From: Sipunculus nudus
Taxonomy: Eukaryota; Annelida; Sipuncula; Golfingiida; Sipunculidae
NCBI GenBank assembly: GCA_026874595.1
Contig: CM049307.1
Coordinates: forward strand, 61,842,370 to 61,906,369
Direction of reading: 5' to 3'
Length of the DNA: 64,000 nt
In this document: positions 22,701 to 34,072 of the stretch, piece by piece
Layout of the letters: every line of letters starts with the position of its first letter
Numbering within the stretch: the first letter of the stretch is position 1
Notes under the pieces: generated by a model
Database searches by the model: none
What the model was told of the DNA's origin: nothing
The model's input: the letters and a program-made list of their open reading frames with translations, nothing else
Made by a program: the position numbers and the translations under genes

Positions 22701-25700
22701 GTTGAAAAGATCAACATGCCTTTATAATACCAAAATACTGCAACAGATGTCATGCACACATTTGACACAGATGTACAAAAATTATGTCTTGATCAACTCC
22801 TTTTTTCAAGGTGTGTTTCAACCACAGATTTAATTGAAATTGATCCAAAGTTTTTTGGGTTACCTTGGAAACAAACAGACAGACATAAGAAGGCATTTAT
22901 AGGAATTAACAGCCATCATTGAAAATATTAACCTCTGACCTACTCTACTAGTTGTGGCAATTAGAAAGATAAATATTTAAAGTACATGGTATACTGATGT
23001 GGTTTTACTACTAAGATGGTGTCTGTTACATGCACATTTCTATTTGCACCTTTAATTCAATATAAAATTCCTGTCCACAAAAGAAGTCTTATAGATCTTT
23101 AACAAATCAAATAATCCAATTCAAGACAAGCATTTTATAAGCCACAGCTGCCAAGGAAATGGACCATCACTGACTTTGTAACTCACCACAGTTTACTACA
23201 AGACAAACAGAGACCTTCTGAGGTACTCATCAAACAAAGCCAACTCTGAGGTGCTAAAATTCCAATATTCTCTCAGAAATCATAAAACACAGGCGGGAAT
23301 TAAACCCTTTGATAAAATCTGAATTGTCTGCTAGCTTCAAAGGATCAACAATGACTATGGCTAAAATAGAGATGATTCTGGTTTCATCTTTAATTAAGGT
23401 GTCAAACAGCAGTTGCTCATGATAGCAATGCTGAAATAATCAAGTACTGATTATCATCTTAATCCCTGCATCTACTCTTTAATAATAACTATTATTGATG
23501 AAAACCACTTAATACTGTATGTGACATAAAGGATGCACATTTGGTATTTTTGGCTTGCCAAAGACTGCCATAACCACCTAAATCTGATGCAGATCACTTG
23601 TACCAGAGACAGAGGGCTACAGCAGCATCAGCGCATTTCAAAGAGGTGATAACAATGAAAAGTCCTAACAAACATAAGAGAAGATCAGGCATACCAACAT
23701 ACAGGACAATCTATTCAAAGCATATATCATTTAGCATATATCAGCTTACACAGTTTTGTAGTCAAATTATATCAGTCAATATGAGCAGTTTGAGAAACAC
23801 AAATCTTACAAAGTAATTTCCTGATACAAAATGTATAAACATGGTTTTGGTTCAATAACTAATTTCATTTGTATCATGTATCTGTAAACTTAACAGCCAG
23901 CAAACATTACATCCTGTGTGACTCTTGTGTATACAGATAATGCAAAATACATGCTTACACCAACAGTAAATACTCTTATAATGCAGGCTTTATAACACTT
24001 TCATTTTTGTGCTTGGATATAATCCTGACAGCATCATGGTTGCTATAACTTATGGCACCAGAGTACTTGCAGTGATAACGTACCACAGGTCAAGTTAACG
24101 TGCAAACCACAAGAGGTTAATACTGGTCAATTACAAGTTCAAACCTAGTGTAATCATGTACAAATACATACCAACCATCCCTGTTGAATTTCAACATGTA
24201 ATAAGTTATCTCAAATCATGCAATATTCCATGGTATATATAGCCAACCCCTGAACTGTCTTGTCTCTGGAAGAACAAAAAATATGGCAAGAAGTGAAGAT
24301 TTTCCTCTTAAATTGGTGCAAAACAAAAGAACAAACTAGCATTATCTTAAAGGCATGTAGTATTCACAAACTCCCAAACATAACAAAAGTAATTAATTTA
24401 ATCACTTGTCTTATATGTCACAGAATTCTACAGGTAACATGGCCCCAAAATGTAAAATATTAATGATTCAAATTTTCTGTTTCATTAAGCTCCTTTCATA
24501 TTATTCAAGGTAAAAAATCAAGATGAAAAATAACACACAATGTATTTAAAAACTTTGTGAAGCTTTCATAAAATCATTGAAAGGCCAAGAAAGGTTAATG
24601 GTATAAATATCATGCAATGATACATTATTAGCCTGTAAACTCTTATGATTGAAGCTGCAATCAGGCCTATATTATTTGAGGTCAAAGGTCACATGAGAGG
24701 TTAAAGGTCAACAGGTAGTCTAAACAATAATTTTACCATCGGTTCCCTGTGATATTATCTACATGCCATCAGCACTAGATAAAGCATTCTGTCTTTCCTG
24801 CTTAACTCAATAGCAGCATAACCATTATTAACAGCAACTAATCAAATAGACATCAAAAGCCAGGTTCAAATATACAACCGTTATTTTCTTTTACAAGTTA
24901 TCTTCCTGTAATTAGCACCAGAATTATAATTCATCTCTACAGGTCACAAATTAACATGTAACATTTCTTACATTATGAGTAATACTGCAACATTATATAT
25001 TCCAACCAATCAGTAGTCAGATAACAACTGTGGACGAGGCACACGGAATACAATACGACGCAATTTACAAAGCAACTGTTTGATTTCATCAACAAGTCAT
25101 TGTAGCTTTTGGCTGAATTTGATTGGCATTTAATGTTTAATGGATGCAGTGGGTTAACATATCACTGCATATCTCTTTTCATCTGCAAACTGTCTGTGGA
25201 GCACCTGACACCTTTAAACAACAAATATGCAAATTATAATCTATCTGAGCTTATTTATTCTGTTACACCATCTGATGTCTGTTAAACTACTGCAGATATT
25301 CAAAATGTCACAAAAATACTGGGGTGGAGATAAAATATTTTTACAAAACAATTTTAGATTTTGGGACCCCTTGATGAGTGTAATATGCTGAACCACTATA
25401 CTGTGTTGTAAAATGAGATATTAGACATCCTCAGTACAGAGATAATATTATTTAAAGCTCAGGTGGCATCATTTCACAAGCGACCAACCAAAAAATAAAC
25501 TTAACCAATTAGTTTACAATAAGTGTGCATTTAGGGCACCATGATTTGTACATTTATTTCTATTAACACTGCCATAAATTTTTCCAAAACCTATGTAAAA
25601 GAAAGAAACCAGAGGTTTTTAATTTGTGAATTGAAACACAAATGTCATATACTGTTAGTGTAAATGTTTGGTTGAGGGTTCTATGATAATGCCAAAAATG

Positions 25701-26574
25701 TATAAATACACTAATAAATACCTGATTCAACAACCTGTGTCTGCATCATTTTTTTTTCATGAAACTTTAACAGATAATTAAGAATTAAGGTTTTTCAAAC
25801 ATACCTAACCTTGTATGGCTTTCCCATAGTAAATTTTTACAAAAAAAAGAGAAAACATGTCTACATTTTCAGGAAACGTTTATCACCTGCAAACTCAGTC
25901 ATTCATCCGAATGAAGTAAAATAGAAGGAGTCCATTTTAATGCAAGGGTTCAAGCAGTGTGGTTTGTTATCAAAAGAAGAAAACAGCCTAAATAATTTGA
26001 CTGGTCCTGTTTAAGAAACAAGCCGCAATATCCTGTAAACTGGTAAACTGGTGCTCTAATCTTGCCAACACTAACATAAGAGATATCAATGTTTAAATGG
26101 ACCACAGAATTATACACACAGCAAGATTTGCAATGCACTTTGTCAAGTTAATACCACAGTCATTCACATGATTTTTGTGACATCACTGATGTGTGACAAA
26201 GGCAGGCCAGACAGAGTGGATAACATTCTTGTGAATTGGAACTGAATCATGTATGTTTTACATTCAAGCCTCATCAAGGAGGTTATGTTGTCACCTATGT
26301 GTGTTGGTTTGTTTAGTCTGTTAGCAGTCAGTTATTCAGAAACTACTGGGAGGATTTCAACTTTGCAGTTGGGGGCAGGGGACAATGGCAAAGGAAGCTA
26401 AATTTTTGGTGCTAGTCTGAATAAAATACAAATCTGCAGAAGGGAGGTATCTTGGCCAGGCAGTTAAATTTTTGGTAAGGATCCAGATGACAGGTGCTGG
26501 ATTAAGTGGGATCAGTTTACCTTGGCAGAGGTATGCACTCTACTGAGCACCATTTTAGTTATTTCATTCATATT
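19796..26574. other. Long stretch without a recognisable gene
   Basis: Nearly 7 kb of AT-rich DNA with no supported exon. Items seen: an isolated MITE terminus at 20949-20985 (family of 13329-13634), a run of 12 G at 22597-22608, and AGGTCA-like half-sites around 24680-24715. It may be intergenic or intronic. Confidence 0.5.
20949..20985. mobile_element. Solo terminus of the TTAGGCCAAAA MITE
   Basis: TTAGGCCA, an A tract, then GGTATGGTTCTCAGGCACC matches one terminus of the element at 13329-13634. No partner terminus was found nearby, so this is a fragment. Confidence 0.6.
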
Positions 26575-26870
26575 TCATGACTTATTGGACAATCAGCTAC
26601 TATAACTTGTGTTTGGGCGTGGTCCAAAAGTAAGCGTTATTCCACTCTAAACTCTACCGATACACATCCCCTTGCCAGCAAACTCTCCCTGAAGATAGAT
26701 TCTCACCTGGACACTGTCCTCAGAGTACTTTTGTGTCCCATCTCCATGACTTTATCAAACCCTGACATGTATATTTTTCCCAGTTAATTGGCACCGTTTG
26801 TGGTGGCAGCCATTTTGCATATACATTATAACCCGGAAGTCACAGGTTGCATGTTGGAATTATGAGTATA
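26575..26870. repeat. Dispersed repeat, inverted copy of the 6.1 and 47.9 kb family
   Basis: Contains GGGCGTGGTCCAAAAGTAA, GACACTGTCCTCAG, 'tttttcccagtt' and a terminal ACCACTAGTG. These are reverse-complement counterparts of words at 47875-48175 (CACTAGTGGT, GAGGACAGTGTCCA, GGAGAAATAAACCTCCCAG). Confidence 0.65.
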
Positions 26871-29738
26871 CCACTAGTGTATATATTAATTAAAAATTAC
26901 TGAGAAATAATCGCTAGAAATCATGGAGACACAAGCTGTGGAATGCCATACAGATCTTAGAACTACAACTGCAAGGTTTGTTTTACAGCATACATTACTA
27001 ATAACAGTATGCCTATCTAGTAGATACTTCCAGTTTAACTTTTGTAAATTTTGTGTATTTGATATGACTTATCTGTGCATTTTGATTTTCATAAGATTTG
27101 CTTCTTTTAAGCTAGGTTAAGTTATGCCCATTTGATGTATGAAGAACTACTTAAACAGTGTATCAACAGTAAACTAGTGCAGAAAAGTATATATATTCTT
27201 TTTTTTCTATGAAGATAAAATTGTTTACATCTCTGTTGCTAGTATTACAGCATCTCTGGTGCTCTAAATATCTGACTTTCACTAACAAGGCTGTGATCTA
27301 CAGTTAAATGTCATGGAAAATCATGTGCCAATATACATACATTTCCAACTGAATACATCAAAACAAGCATACATTGGTTTTTCTTACAAAAATACAAAAA
27401 GCTCTAAAATTGTCAGTGTGAATTAGGGTTTTAAATAACATAGAATATATTTGCCAGTCTTGGAATTGTACAGAAAATGTAAAAACACCATCTGCTGAAA
27501 GCCCCTGTATACTGGTGGACAGAGCTTTCACTCAAGTTCACTATACACAAACTATGGGACAAGTTGTGTGTGTGTGTGTGTGTTTTTTGTTTGTTTTTTT
27601 TTTTTGGGGGGGGGGGGGGAAGGGGGGGGGGGAATGTGTACTATCAGGACTGAGGGGATTTTTAAACTTGCCCAGTAAGACCTCAATCATAACCTCTCTG
27701 AGGCAAGATGAAAACATGCCATGCATCTGCCCACATAATTCAACCTCACCTAGATGATTTTAAATCCTTTTATAGTCTGATCCCATTGGAGTGCACTTAA
27801 ATTTTTTTGAGGTCTGGAAAAAGATTTAATGAGAGGTAATTGGACATAGACAAGTGAGAACCCTGACTCTGAATTTTAACTTCAATATATTTTACATGTA
27901 TCATACCTTCTTTTGCATTTTGAAAGCAGTATTGTTAAACTGTCATGAGATAAATGATAATGTATTATATGTAAGCATAGTGTAAAAATTTACTGTAAAA
28001 TGAGAGCACCAAGTGACAAGGACGTTCTGTTTTGTCTGCATTAACAATAATTCATAACATGAGCGTATGTACAGATGAACATGCAAAATGTGCAGGGCCT
28101 TCAAACTAGGAATTGTATGAAACTTAAACATAAACTGTGTTTCCAAAATAACCAAAGGGTTCAAAATATACTGGATGTATAGAATTATAAACTGATGAAA
28201 TGTTCTGAATAAGCATCCACTGCTGTTACAGTGTATGAGAAAGGGTAATGTACATACGTATGTACCTATTGCAACATAACTTATATAATATATAAGAACA
28301 GTAAAACCTCACCCAAAGACCTCTTTGGTTTAACGACCACCTCAAAATAACAACCACTTTTCAGTCCTAATTCTTTTTTGGCTCTTTATATCAGACCTCG
28401 CTCAGATGACTAACTTGAAGATGCTACCACTTTACTGAGGTTCCACTGGTGGTCATAATCAAGGTTTCAGCTTAGAATTTGCTTAGAAAGACTTCCCCCC
28501 CCCCCCCCCCTGCCATTTCCCTCCAGAAAGTCACCTCTATAAGGCACAAACAAGGGTATGAAAACTGTCAGTGACATCTTGTCCAAGGGTATAAGTGCTC
28601 ATAAGTGACTCAGCTTAATGTTCTACCAAGCCCAAGATGCTGGAACCAGTTGAAAGTTAATGGCTGATTTGTGAATATATATTATGATATACGTATGATC
28701 TGATAACATTTAATCCACAAACTTACTAAACTGGTGGAGAGATATCTCCCTCCTCCATACCTGAACTGCACCATATTACACAGATATTCCTGAGACTGTG
28801 TGCCAGGGCTGTCACAATACACCCATATATTGATACAGCTGGATATGAAGTCAAACTTGTAATCATCAAATGCTCCTGTAATGACATACTGATGATATCA
28901 GACTACCAAGACTTCCAACATTTAACTCCTGTCTCTCAGCTCCATATTAGGGCCATATAAGGTGAAGTCTCTACCCATCAAACTAGTTTAGCAGACTGAA
29001 TAGTGAAATTAATTCCATTTATCAAATAGAGAAAATTTTATGAGAAAAGGGTTTGGTTGTATTTTAATATTACAATATAGCCTTGTGTGTATATTATTGT
29101 GCATTGTATCATTGTGTATTGTACCATGAATTAACACAAAACCTGATATATATGATATCATGATAAAATGTACTGTTACAGCCCATGTGTGCATGTGTGT
29201 GTGTATGTGTGGACTATACAATGATTAGAGGATACACAGTTACATCCCTTGGACCAATGTCTGCTCATGCAAACCTCCATATAATAGTCTGTAAAATAAT
29301 GTGTTTTTTTTTTCAAATATCTCCCTTCATTCCTGTTAAAGACATATTTATTAATATTTACCACACTTGCTCATTTTTATTACTGTCACACTGCTTATAT
29401 AAGGGAAATCTGGATGAAGGTATCGCCATGGCAACCATTACAGGTCAGGTACTAGAGGTCAAGTGAAAGCAGCTTTAGACTGGTCCCCAAGACCAAGCTG
29501 GTCAAATATATATCCCTGGTTCAGACATGAATATTGATGGGCACAACACATGAATATTCATGACATACTTAAACAAACACACACATGAATATTCATGATT
29601 AACAGAAACAATTGGGCAATATAAACATGATAATACAATAACTAGCTGTATAGCATATATATTAAAACAGCATATCTATATACAAAAACAATAAGATATA
29701 CATACATATTCATATGTATTTTTTTGTATATATATGTA
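26871..29738. other. Stretch without a recognisable gene
   Basis: Holds a (TG)n tract at about 27567-27582, followed closely by a T run and two G runs (27606-27619 and 27622-27632). A C run of 16 lies at 28495-28510. About 28300-28450 is a dispersed repeat beginning 'acagtaaaacctcaccc'. Confidence 0.5.
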
Positions 29739-29937
29739 TATACTGTGGAATCAGAAATATTTGTGTTATCTTATTTTCACTGTTCATTTGTGGTGAGCAC
29801 AAAAATTATGAAATTAAGACACACAAATGCTTCAAGTTGTAGTTATTTCAAAACCACATAACTAACAGGACCTTCAAATCAAAAACGTAAAAACAATGAA
29901 AATTTTACAAACATGAAACATCTGTAGCCACAGTACA
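29739..29937. mobile_element. Short MITE of the TACTGTGG family
   Basis: TACTGTGG at 29741 and CCACAGTA at 29928 bound about 200 bp with mirrored interior words. Same family as 9381-9759. It lies just past the stop of the G-alpha gene and is probably within its 3' UTR or flank. Confidence 0.6.
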
Positions 29938-30005
29938 TACACGTGTGTGATACCTGATTTAAAAGACACTAGTCATAACATAAGCCTGACACAGGCTTTG
30001 AGGTT

Positions 30006-30575
30006 TCATTGCAACATTAGGGAGTTTAGGTTGTCCTGTAGAATTATGTCCTTAACGGCCTCAAAAACAAACTTGATGTTCTCGGTATCAACCGCTGTGG
30101 TAAAATGGTGGAAGAGGGGTTTTCTTCGTTCCCTCCTGCGAGAGTCAAACAGGTTCAGTTGGAAGTTTTGCACAGATTCTAAATTACGTGGGTCCCCAAG
30201 GAATTGTGGGAAATAGTCTTTGATGCTGACTTGACGTATTTTGTCACGTAGCAAGTCTGTTTTGTTAAGAAACAAGATGATTGAAACATTAGAAAAAGCC
30301 TTATTGTTCACAATGGTTTCAAAAATGTTGCACGACTCCACGAGGCGGTTGGTTTTCCTATCTTCCATTAGTACCTGGTCAAATTCACTGGACGACGACA
30401 TGAACAAGATGGAGGTTACTCCTTCAAAACACTGGAACCATTTTTGTCGCTGTGACCTCTGACCTCCGACATCGACGAATAAGAAAGGCACACCTTTTAT
30501 GTCGTACTCGTGTTCTATGATACCCTTAGTTGCTTTCCTTGCAAAGAGTATATCCTGTCTGATAGGAATGTAGTT
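30006..30575 (-). CDS. G protein alpha subunit, G12/13 class: last exon
   Basis: The exon follows a clean acceptor (GTTTTTGTTATTTCAG) and encodes the final 189 residues up to TGA at 30008-30006. It covers most of the Ras-like GTPase domain. Switch I has RKATKG (residues 13-18, with the catalytic Arg and Mg-binding Thr). Next come the G3 motif DVGGQ (35-39, catalytic Gln), [13 protein letters not shown] (61-73), the G4 motif NKTD (104-107) and the G5-like HHFTTAV (156-162). The C-terminus ends LMLQ, as in G12/13 proteins. The class couples receptors to RhoGEFs at the plasma membrane. RSQRQKW after switch II resembles the invertebrate (concertina-like) form more than the vertebrate one. All key GTPase residues are intact. 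Confidence 0.95.
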   Translation of the reverse strand, partial: NYIPIRQDILFARKATKGIIEHEYDIKGVPFLFVDVGGQRSQRQKWFQCFEGVTSILFMSSSSEFDQVLMEDRKTNRLVESCNIFETIVNNKAFSNVSIILFLNKTDLLRDKIRQVSIKDYFPQFLGDPRNLESVQNFQLNLFDSRRRERRKPLFHHFTTAVDTENIKFVFEAVKDIILQDNLNSLMLQ

Positions 30576-30662
30576 CTGAAATAACAAAAACACCAAATGA
30601 CAAGTCACTGATCAGTGGGATAGCTGGACAACAAAACTTGTTGACAGTTCACCTGTACTCTA

Positions 30663-31083
30663 TATACTGTGGTTGGCTTCATATTCAAGGGATTAAAATT
30701 ACCCAATTTTCTCAATCTCATTGTTTTGCGAGGGTTCCATTTTTGCAATCTCAAAATACATAAACATGGTACAACTTTTCTTTATGTTAACCAATTATAT
30801 CATATAATGTGTGCCCCAAATCTTAACCATTGCATGGAGATACAATGGAACATCACCCAGGTATAAATTAATTTCAGATAATCTAAAAGCTCTTATATTA
30901 TTTATCACAGCAATCTTTGAACATGCAAAATCTGTTATTATTCATAATATCAACCATTTACCTTTCAGGTTGCCCTATAAGATGGGACCTCTTGTGCATG
31001 AAGGATTTATTTTTGCGGTAATTCCCCTTTTTGGAAATCTTGCATATTTGAAACCCTCAATAAAAAAGTGGAAACCACAGTAT
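30663..31083. mobile_element. MITE of the TACTGTGG family in the G-alpha intron
   Basis: TATACTGTGGTT at 30663 and the reverse CCACAGTA at 31075-31082 define the ends. GAGGGTTCC and GAAACCCTC lie inside as mirrored words. Related to 9381-9759. Confidence 0.65.
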
Positions 31084-32447
31084 GTGAATCAAACTTGTTA
31101 GTATTTATGTTAAGCAAGAACCATGGCAGTCCATGTATTTATTTTTGAGAAACTGGAGCTTTTGTATCAAATTTTAAATCATTCTTGGGTGCCCAAACAA
31201 GTCCTGTAACTTCCAAGGTCATTTTTCAAGGAGCTCATAGAATGTCAAGAAAGAAGTTTCTAGGTCCAATGGTTCAGATTTGTGTCCTGTTTCAAAAATG
31301 TTCGGCTAGATGGACGGGAAGGGCCGACAGACTTGGGACAAACGTGATCATTATTGCTTAGGGGCCCTAAAGTAAGCAGAGCTAATTAAGATGCGCATGA
31401 TTATAATACAGCTTTTCTTGGAAAATACCTTTCAACTACTGAATGATCCTATTAAAGCTTGATCAGAGAAAACAAAATGGGTGACACCATAAGTCTCCTT
31501 GGCTATTCTGAAGATGTAGACAAAATACACAGTTGTGACCTCAATCCAAAAGAGTTTAAACTTAAATTACACTGAGAGTGTATGCAACTCTGGTATACAC
31601 AATGAAACAAATTCAAGTTTAAAACATGACATATTTTAGCTATAATTAAATTCTATTAACAAACACCTGAGGGCAGCAGTAGTCAAGGCTATGCCCTGGG
31701 AGGTTGTCTGGTTCAGATTCTTATAGGTCACCTCTGAGTGTCACTCAGTAGGACTTAAAGTGCTTCTAAATGTAGGTTAGAAAGATACTAGTCTATTTCA
31801 GTCAGGTTAATAGTGACATATCAGGAAGTCTATTGCTTTGATTAGGTACACAGGGGTTAGCTCCATTTGACAGGAACCTGAAGCGGTAAAGCTAGCCACA
31901 TACATTCTTTAATAAATTTAGTGGCTGCTGCATTTACACGTCATGTATAACTCCATTTATCTTCATCTAACAAGCTGCAACTCAAACATGAAAACATCTT
32001 CATTCCATGCATACTTTAGCAGCATGAAGTCTGAACTACATAAATGGGGTTGAAATTCATGTCAATACCATCAAGGATATCTCTGAACACTGAAGGGACG
32101 CTTCACTTCACTGAATGCTTAGCTAGGGGCGCAACTGGTGCTTGCAAATTTGGCCAAACACAAAAACTTAACTTTGTGAATAAAATGGACAAAAAATAAT
32201 CAAAAAATTTTAAGGAACTAAATCTCAGATTCAGCTTGTGGAGGTCTACAAGCCTATCCCTTGACTTAAAAGCACAGTCCATGTGTCTGGATGAAAACCC
32301 CCTTGATTAGGATCAACATACATACATGTTCTTTTCTGTGTCATGTTTACAGGTTAATTCTGAATTTTTGTAACCCTGTCCCCATCAGTTAAATATACAA
32401 ATGATTGTTAAATATTAAAATTTGGACTAACAAATATATGCAGAGTA

Positions 32448-33191
32448 AAACTAGAATATCAGCAGAAGCTGACAAAAGCCCTCAGCCAAAAGAACAGTGT
32501 TCAAAGGTGGTAATAGTAACCAAGTACTAAATATCTGTTCTGACATGGATGTATATCTGTACATGTCTCAGTTATAAATTTAAAATGGAGAGGTATGTAC
32601 CATGATTCATAACAATCCACCAAATGCTTCCTGAAAAATAAGCTTCTAAGTTTTATTCTATTATAAGCTCTGTGACCTTGAAAAATTGGTCAAGGTCACC
32701 CATCTTCAAACTTGACCGAGATTTTGTCGATATACATCTTCACCAAAGAAATAAAATTCCTATTGTGAATCCTTTTAGAGATACCCCGCGCACAAGGCCA
32801 AAGTTGAAAAATCCAAGAAAAATTCATTAAAAATCAGAAATTGTAGGTGGCGCCACCAAACTTGTGTAGCAGGTACAGACTATAAGTCCAAATAATCATA
32901 GTAAGTTTTGTGAAAATCCACCAAATGGTTCCTGAGTAATAAGCATCTAAGTGTTTTTCTATAATCAGCTCTAAAATGTAGAAAAATAGGTCAAGGTCAC
33001 CCATCTTCGAACTTGACCGAGATTTTGTCGATATACATCTTTACCGAGGAAATAAAATTCTGACAGTGAAACCTTTTCCAGATATCCCACTCACAAGGTA
33101 AAAGTTAAAGGACGCCGGACGGACGGACGGATGGACGGACAGCTTGGGTGACGACAATAGCCCATCAGCCTAAGGGCTGAGGGCTAAAAAC
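32448..33191. mobile_element. Pearl-like (HINE-type) non-autonomous element, two core units
   Basis: It starts AAACTAGAATATCAGC and has subterminal inverted repeats AGCCCTCAGCC (32477-32487) and GGCTGAGGGCT (33175-33185). Between them are two ~301-bp core units (anchor GGTCAAGGTCA at 32688 and 32989) and a GGAC tetranucleotide tract near 33115-33141. Close to the 3' end AGCCC..GGGCT can form a hairpin. This is the layout described for bivalve pearl elements, later linked to Helentron-associated elements. Each core unit carries a GTGACCTTGA/TCAAGGTCAC-type motif, and the first a GGTGGCGCCACC palindrome. The second copy is at 59306-60652. Confidence 0.75.
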
Positions 33192-33485
33192 TGCAGTAGA
33201 TAGATCAGTGCTGTTCAGAGCATCCATCCATAAAATTTCTGATGGGTGGAGATGGAATGGGAAGCTCAACCCTCAAACAACCCCAGATCTTAACTAAAAC
33301 TTTTATTCTTTGTGGTCATGTTGTCTGATAACAAGTTGTTTTTCTTTTCCTTTTTTTCCTCATGGTTCTTATGTCCTGTGAAATTCTGGCCATGGCTGAT
33401 ATGTACTGCAAGCTTTTTCAATGAAAAGATGGCTATGTGGGTTTTTTTTCTGGGATATATTCTGTGGAAGATTGTTAAGGAGTCT

Positions 33486-33690
33486 TGTGTTCTGTGGACA
33501 TATCCTATGGCACTTTGTCTTTGGATGTTATGTCCTGGGACATTTTGTCTATGGATGTTATGTCCTTGGACATTTTGTCTATGGATGTTATGTCCTGGGA
33601 CATTTTGTCTATGGATGTTATGTCCTGGGACATTTTGTCTACATAGATGTATGTTATTTTCTGTGGCATTTTGTCTGTGTATGTTATTTT
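33486..33690. repeat. 30-bp minisatellite
   Basis: The unit contains ATGTCCTGGGACATTTTGTC followed by TATGGATGTT. There are about five clean units, with decayed ones continuing to about 33900. The frames it creates (for example 33312-33725) are rich in Cys/Phe/Leu and are artefacts of the 3n period. Confidence 0.9.
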
Positions 33691-34021
33691 GTAATTATTT
33701 CTTTTGTCTGGTGACAGTATTTTGATGAATCTTGTCCTATGGCATTCTGTCTACAGATGTTATGTTCTGTGGCTTTTTTTATGTTATATTCTTGGCCATT
33801 TTGTCCATGACTGTATATTTAATGGCATTTTGTAGATGTGTTCTGTGTCATTTGAATAATGGATTTTATTCTATGTCATTTGGGCTATGGATGTTATTTC
33901 CTGTGTTTTTTTTTAGTGTGGACTTGTGTCCAATGCACTGTACACACAAAAGATAGTGTATGCTTGGTGTACAAGTTGCCAATTATAATTCTGAGGTATG
34001 TCTTTACAGTTAATACATTAC

Positions 34022-34072
34022 CTTTGCTCCTATTCTGTTGAGATTATCCAGGAAATACTTGATGGCATCCCC
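34022..34072 (-). CDS. G protein alpha subunit, G12/13 class: penultimate exon (51 bp)
   Basis: A 17-codon exon, GDAIKYFLDNLNRIGAK, flanked by acceptor GTTTTCACAG and donor GTAATG on the minus strand, phase 0 on both sides. It corresponds to the 'KYFLDNL' helix that immediately precedes switch I in G-alpha proteins and joins in frame to the NYIPIRQD start of the exon at 30575. The first ~170 residues of the protein (N-terminal helix, P-loop, helical domain) must lie upstream on the minus strand. I searched by eye for a P-loop (GESGKS) signature and did not find it, so those exons may lie beyond the window. Confidence 0.93.

Larger units (their letters stand above)
30576..34021 (-). other. Last intron of the G-alpha-12/13 gene
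   Basis: A phase-0 intron of 3,446 bp between the 51-bp exon (34022-34072) and the terminal exon. It begins GTAATG and ends TATTTCAG on the minus strand. It contains a MITE (30663-31083), a pearl-like element (32448-33191) and a 30-bp minisatellite (33486-33690). Other long frames inside it are repeat-driven. Confidence 0.85.

Noticed and set aside
28380-28400. Another histone-like stem-loop (GGCTCTTTATATCAGACC)
   Set aside because: The stem is imperfect, the loop too long and no open frame precedes it.
33312-33725. 137- and 97-codon frames rich in Cys, Phe and Leu
   Set aside because: Driven by the 30-bp minisatellite inside the G-alpha intron.
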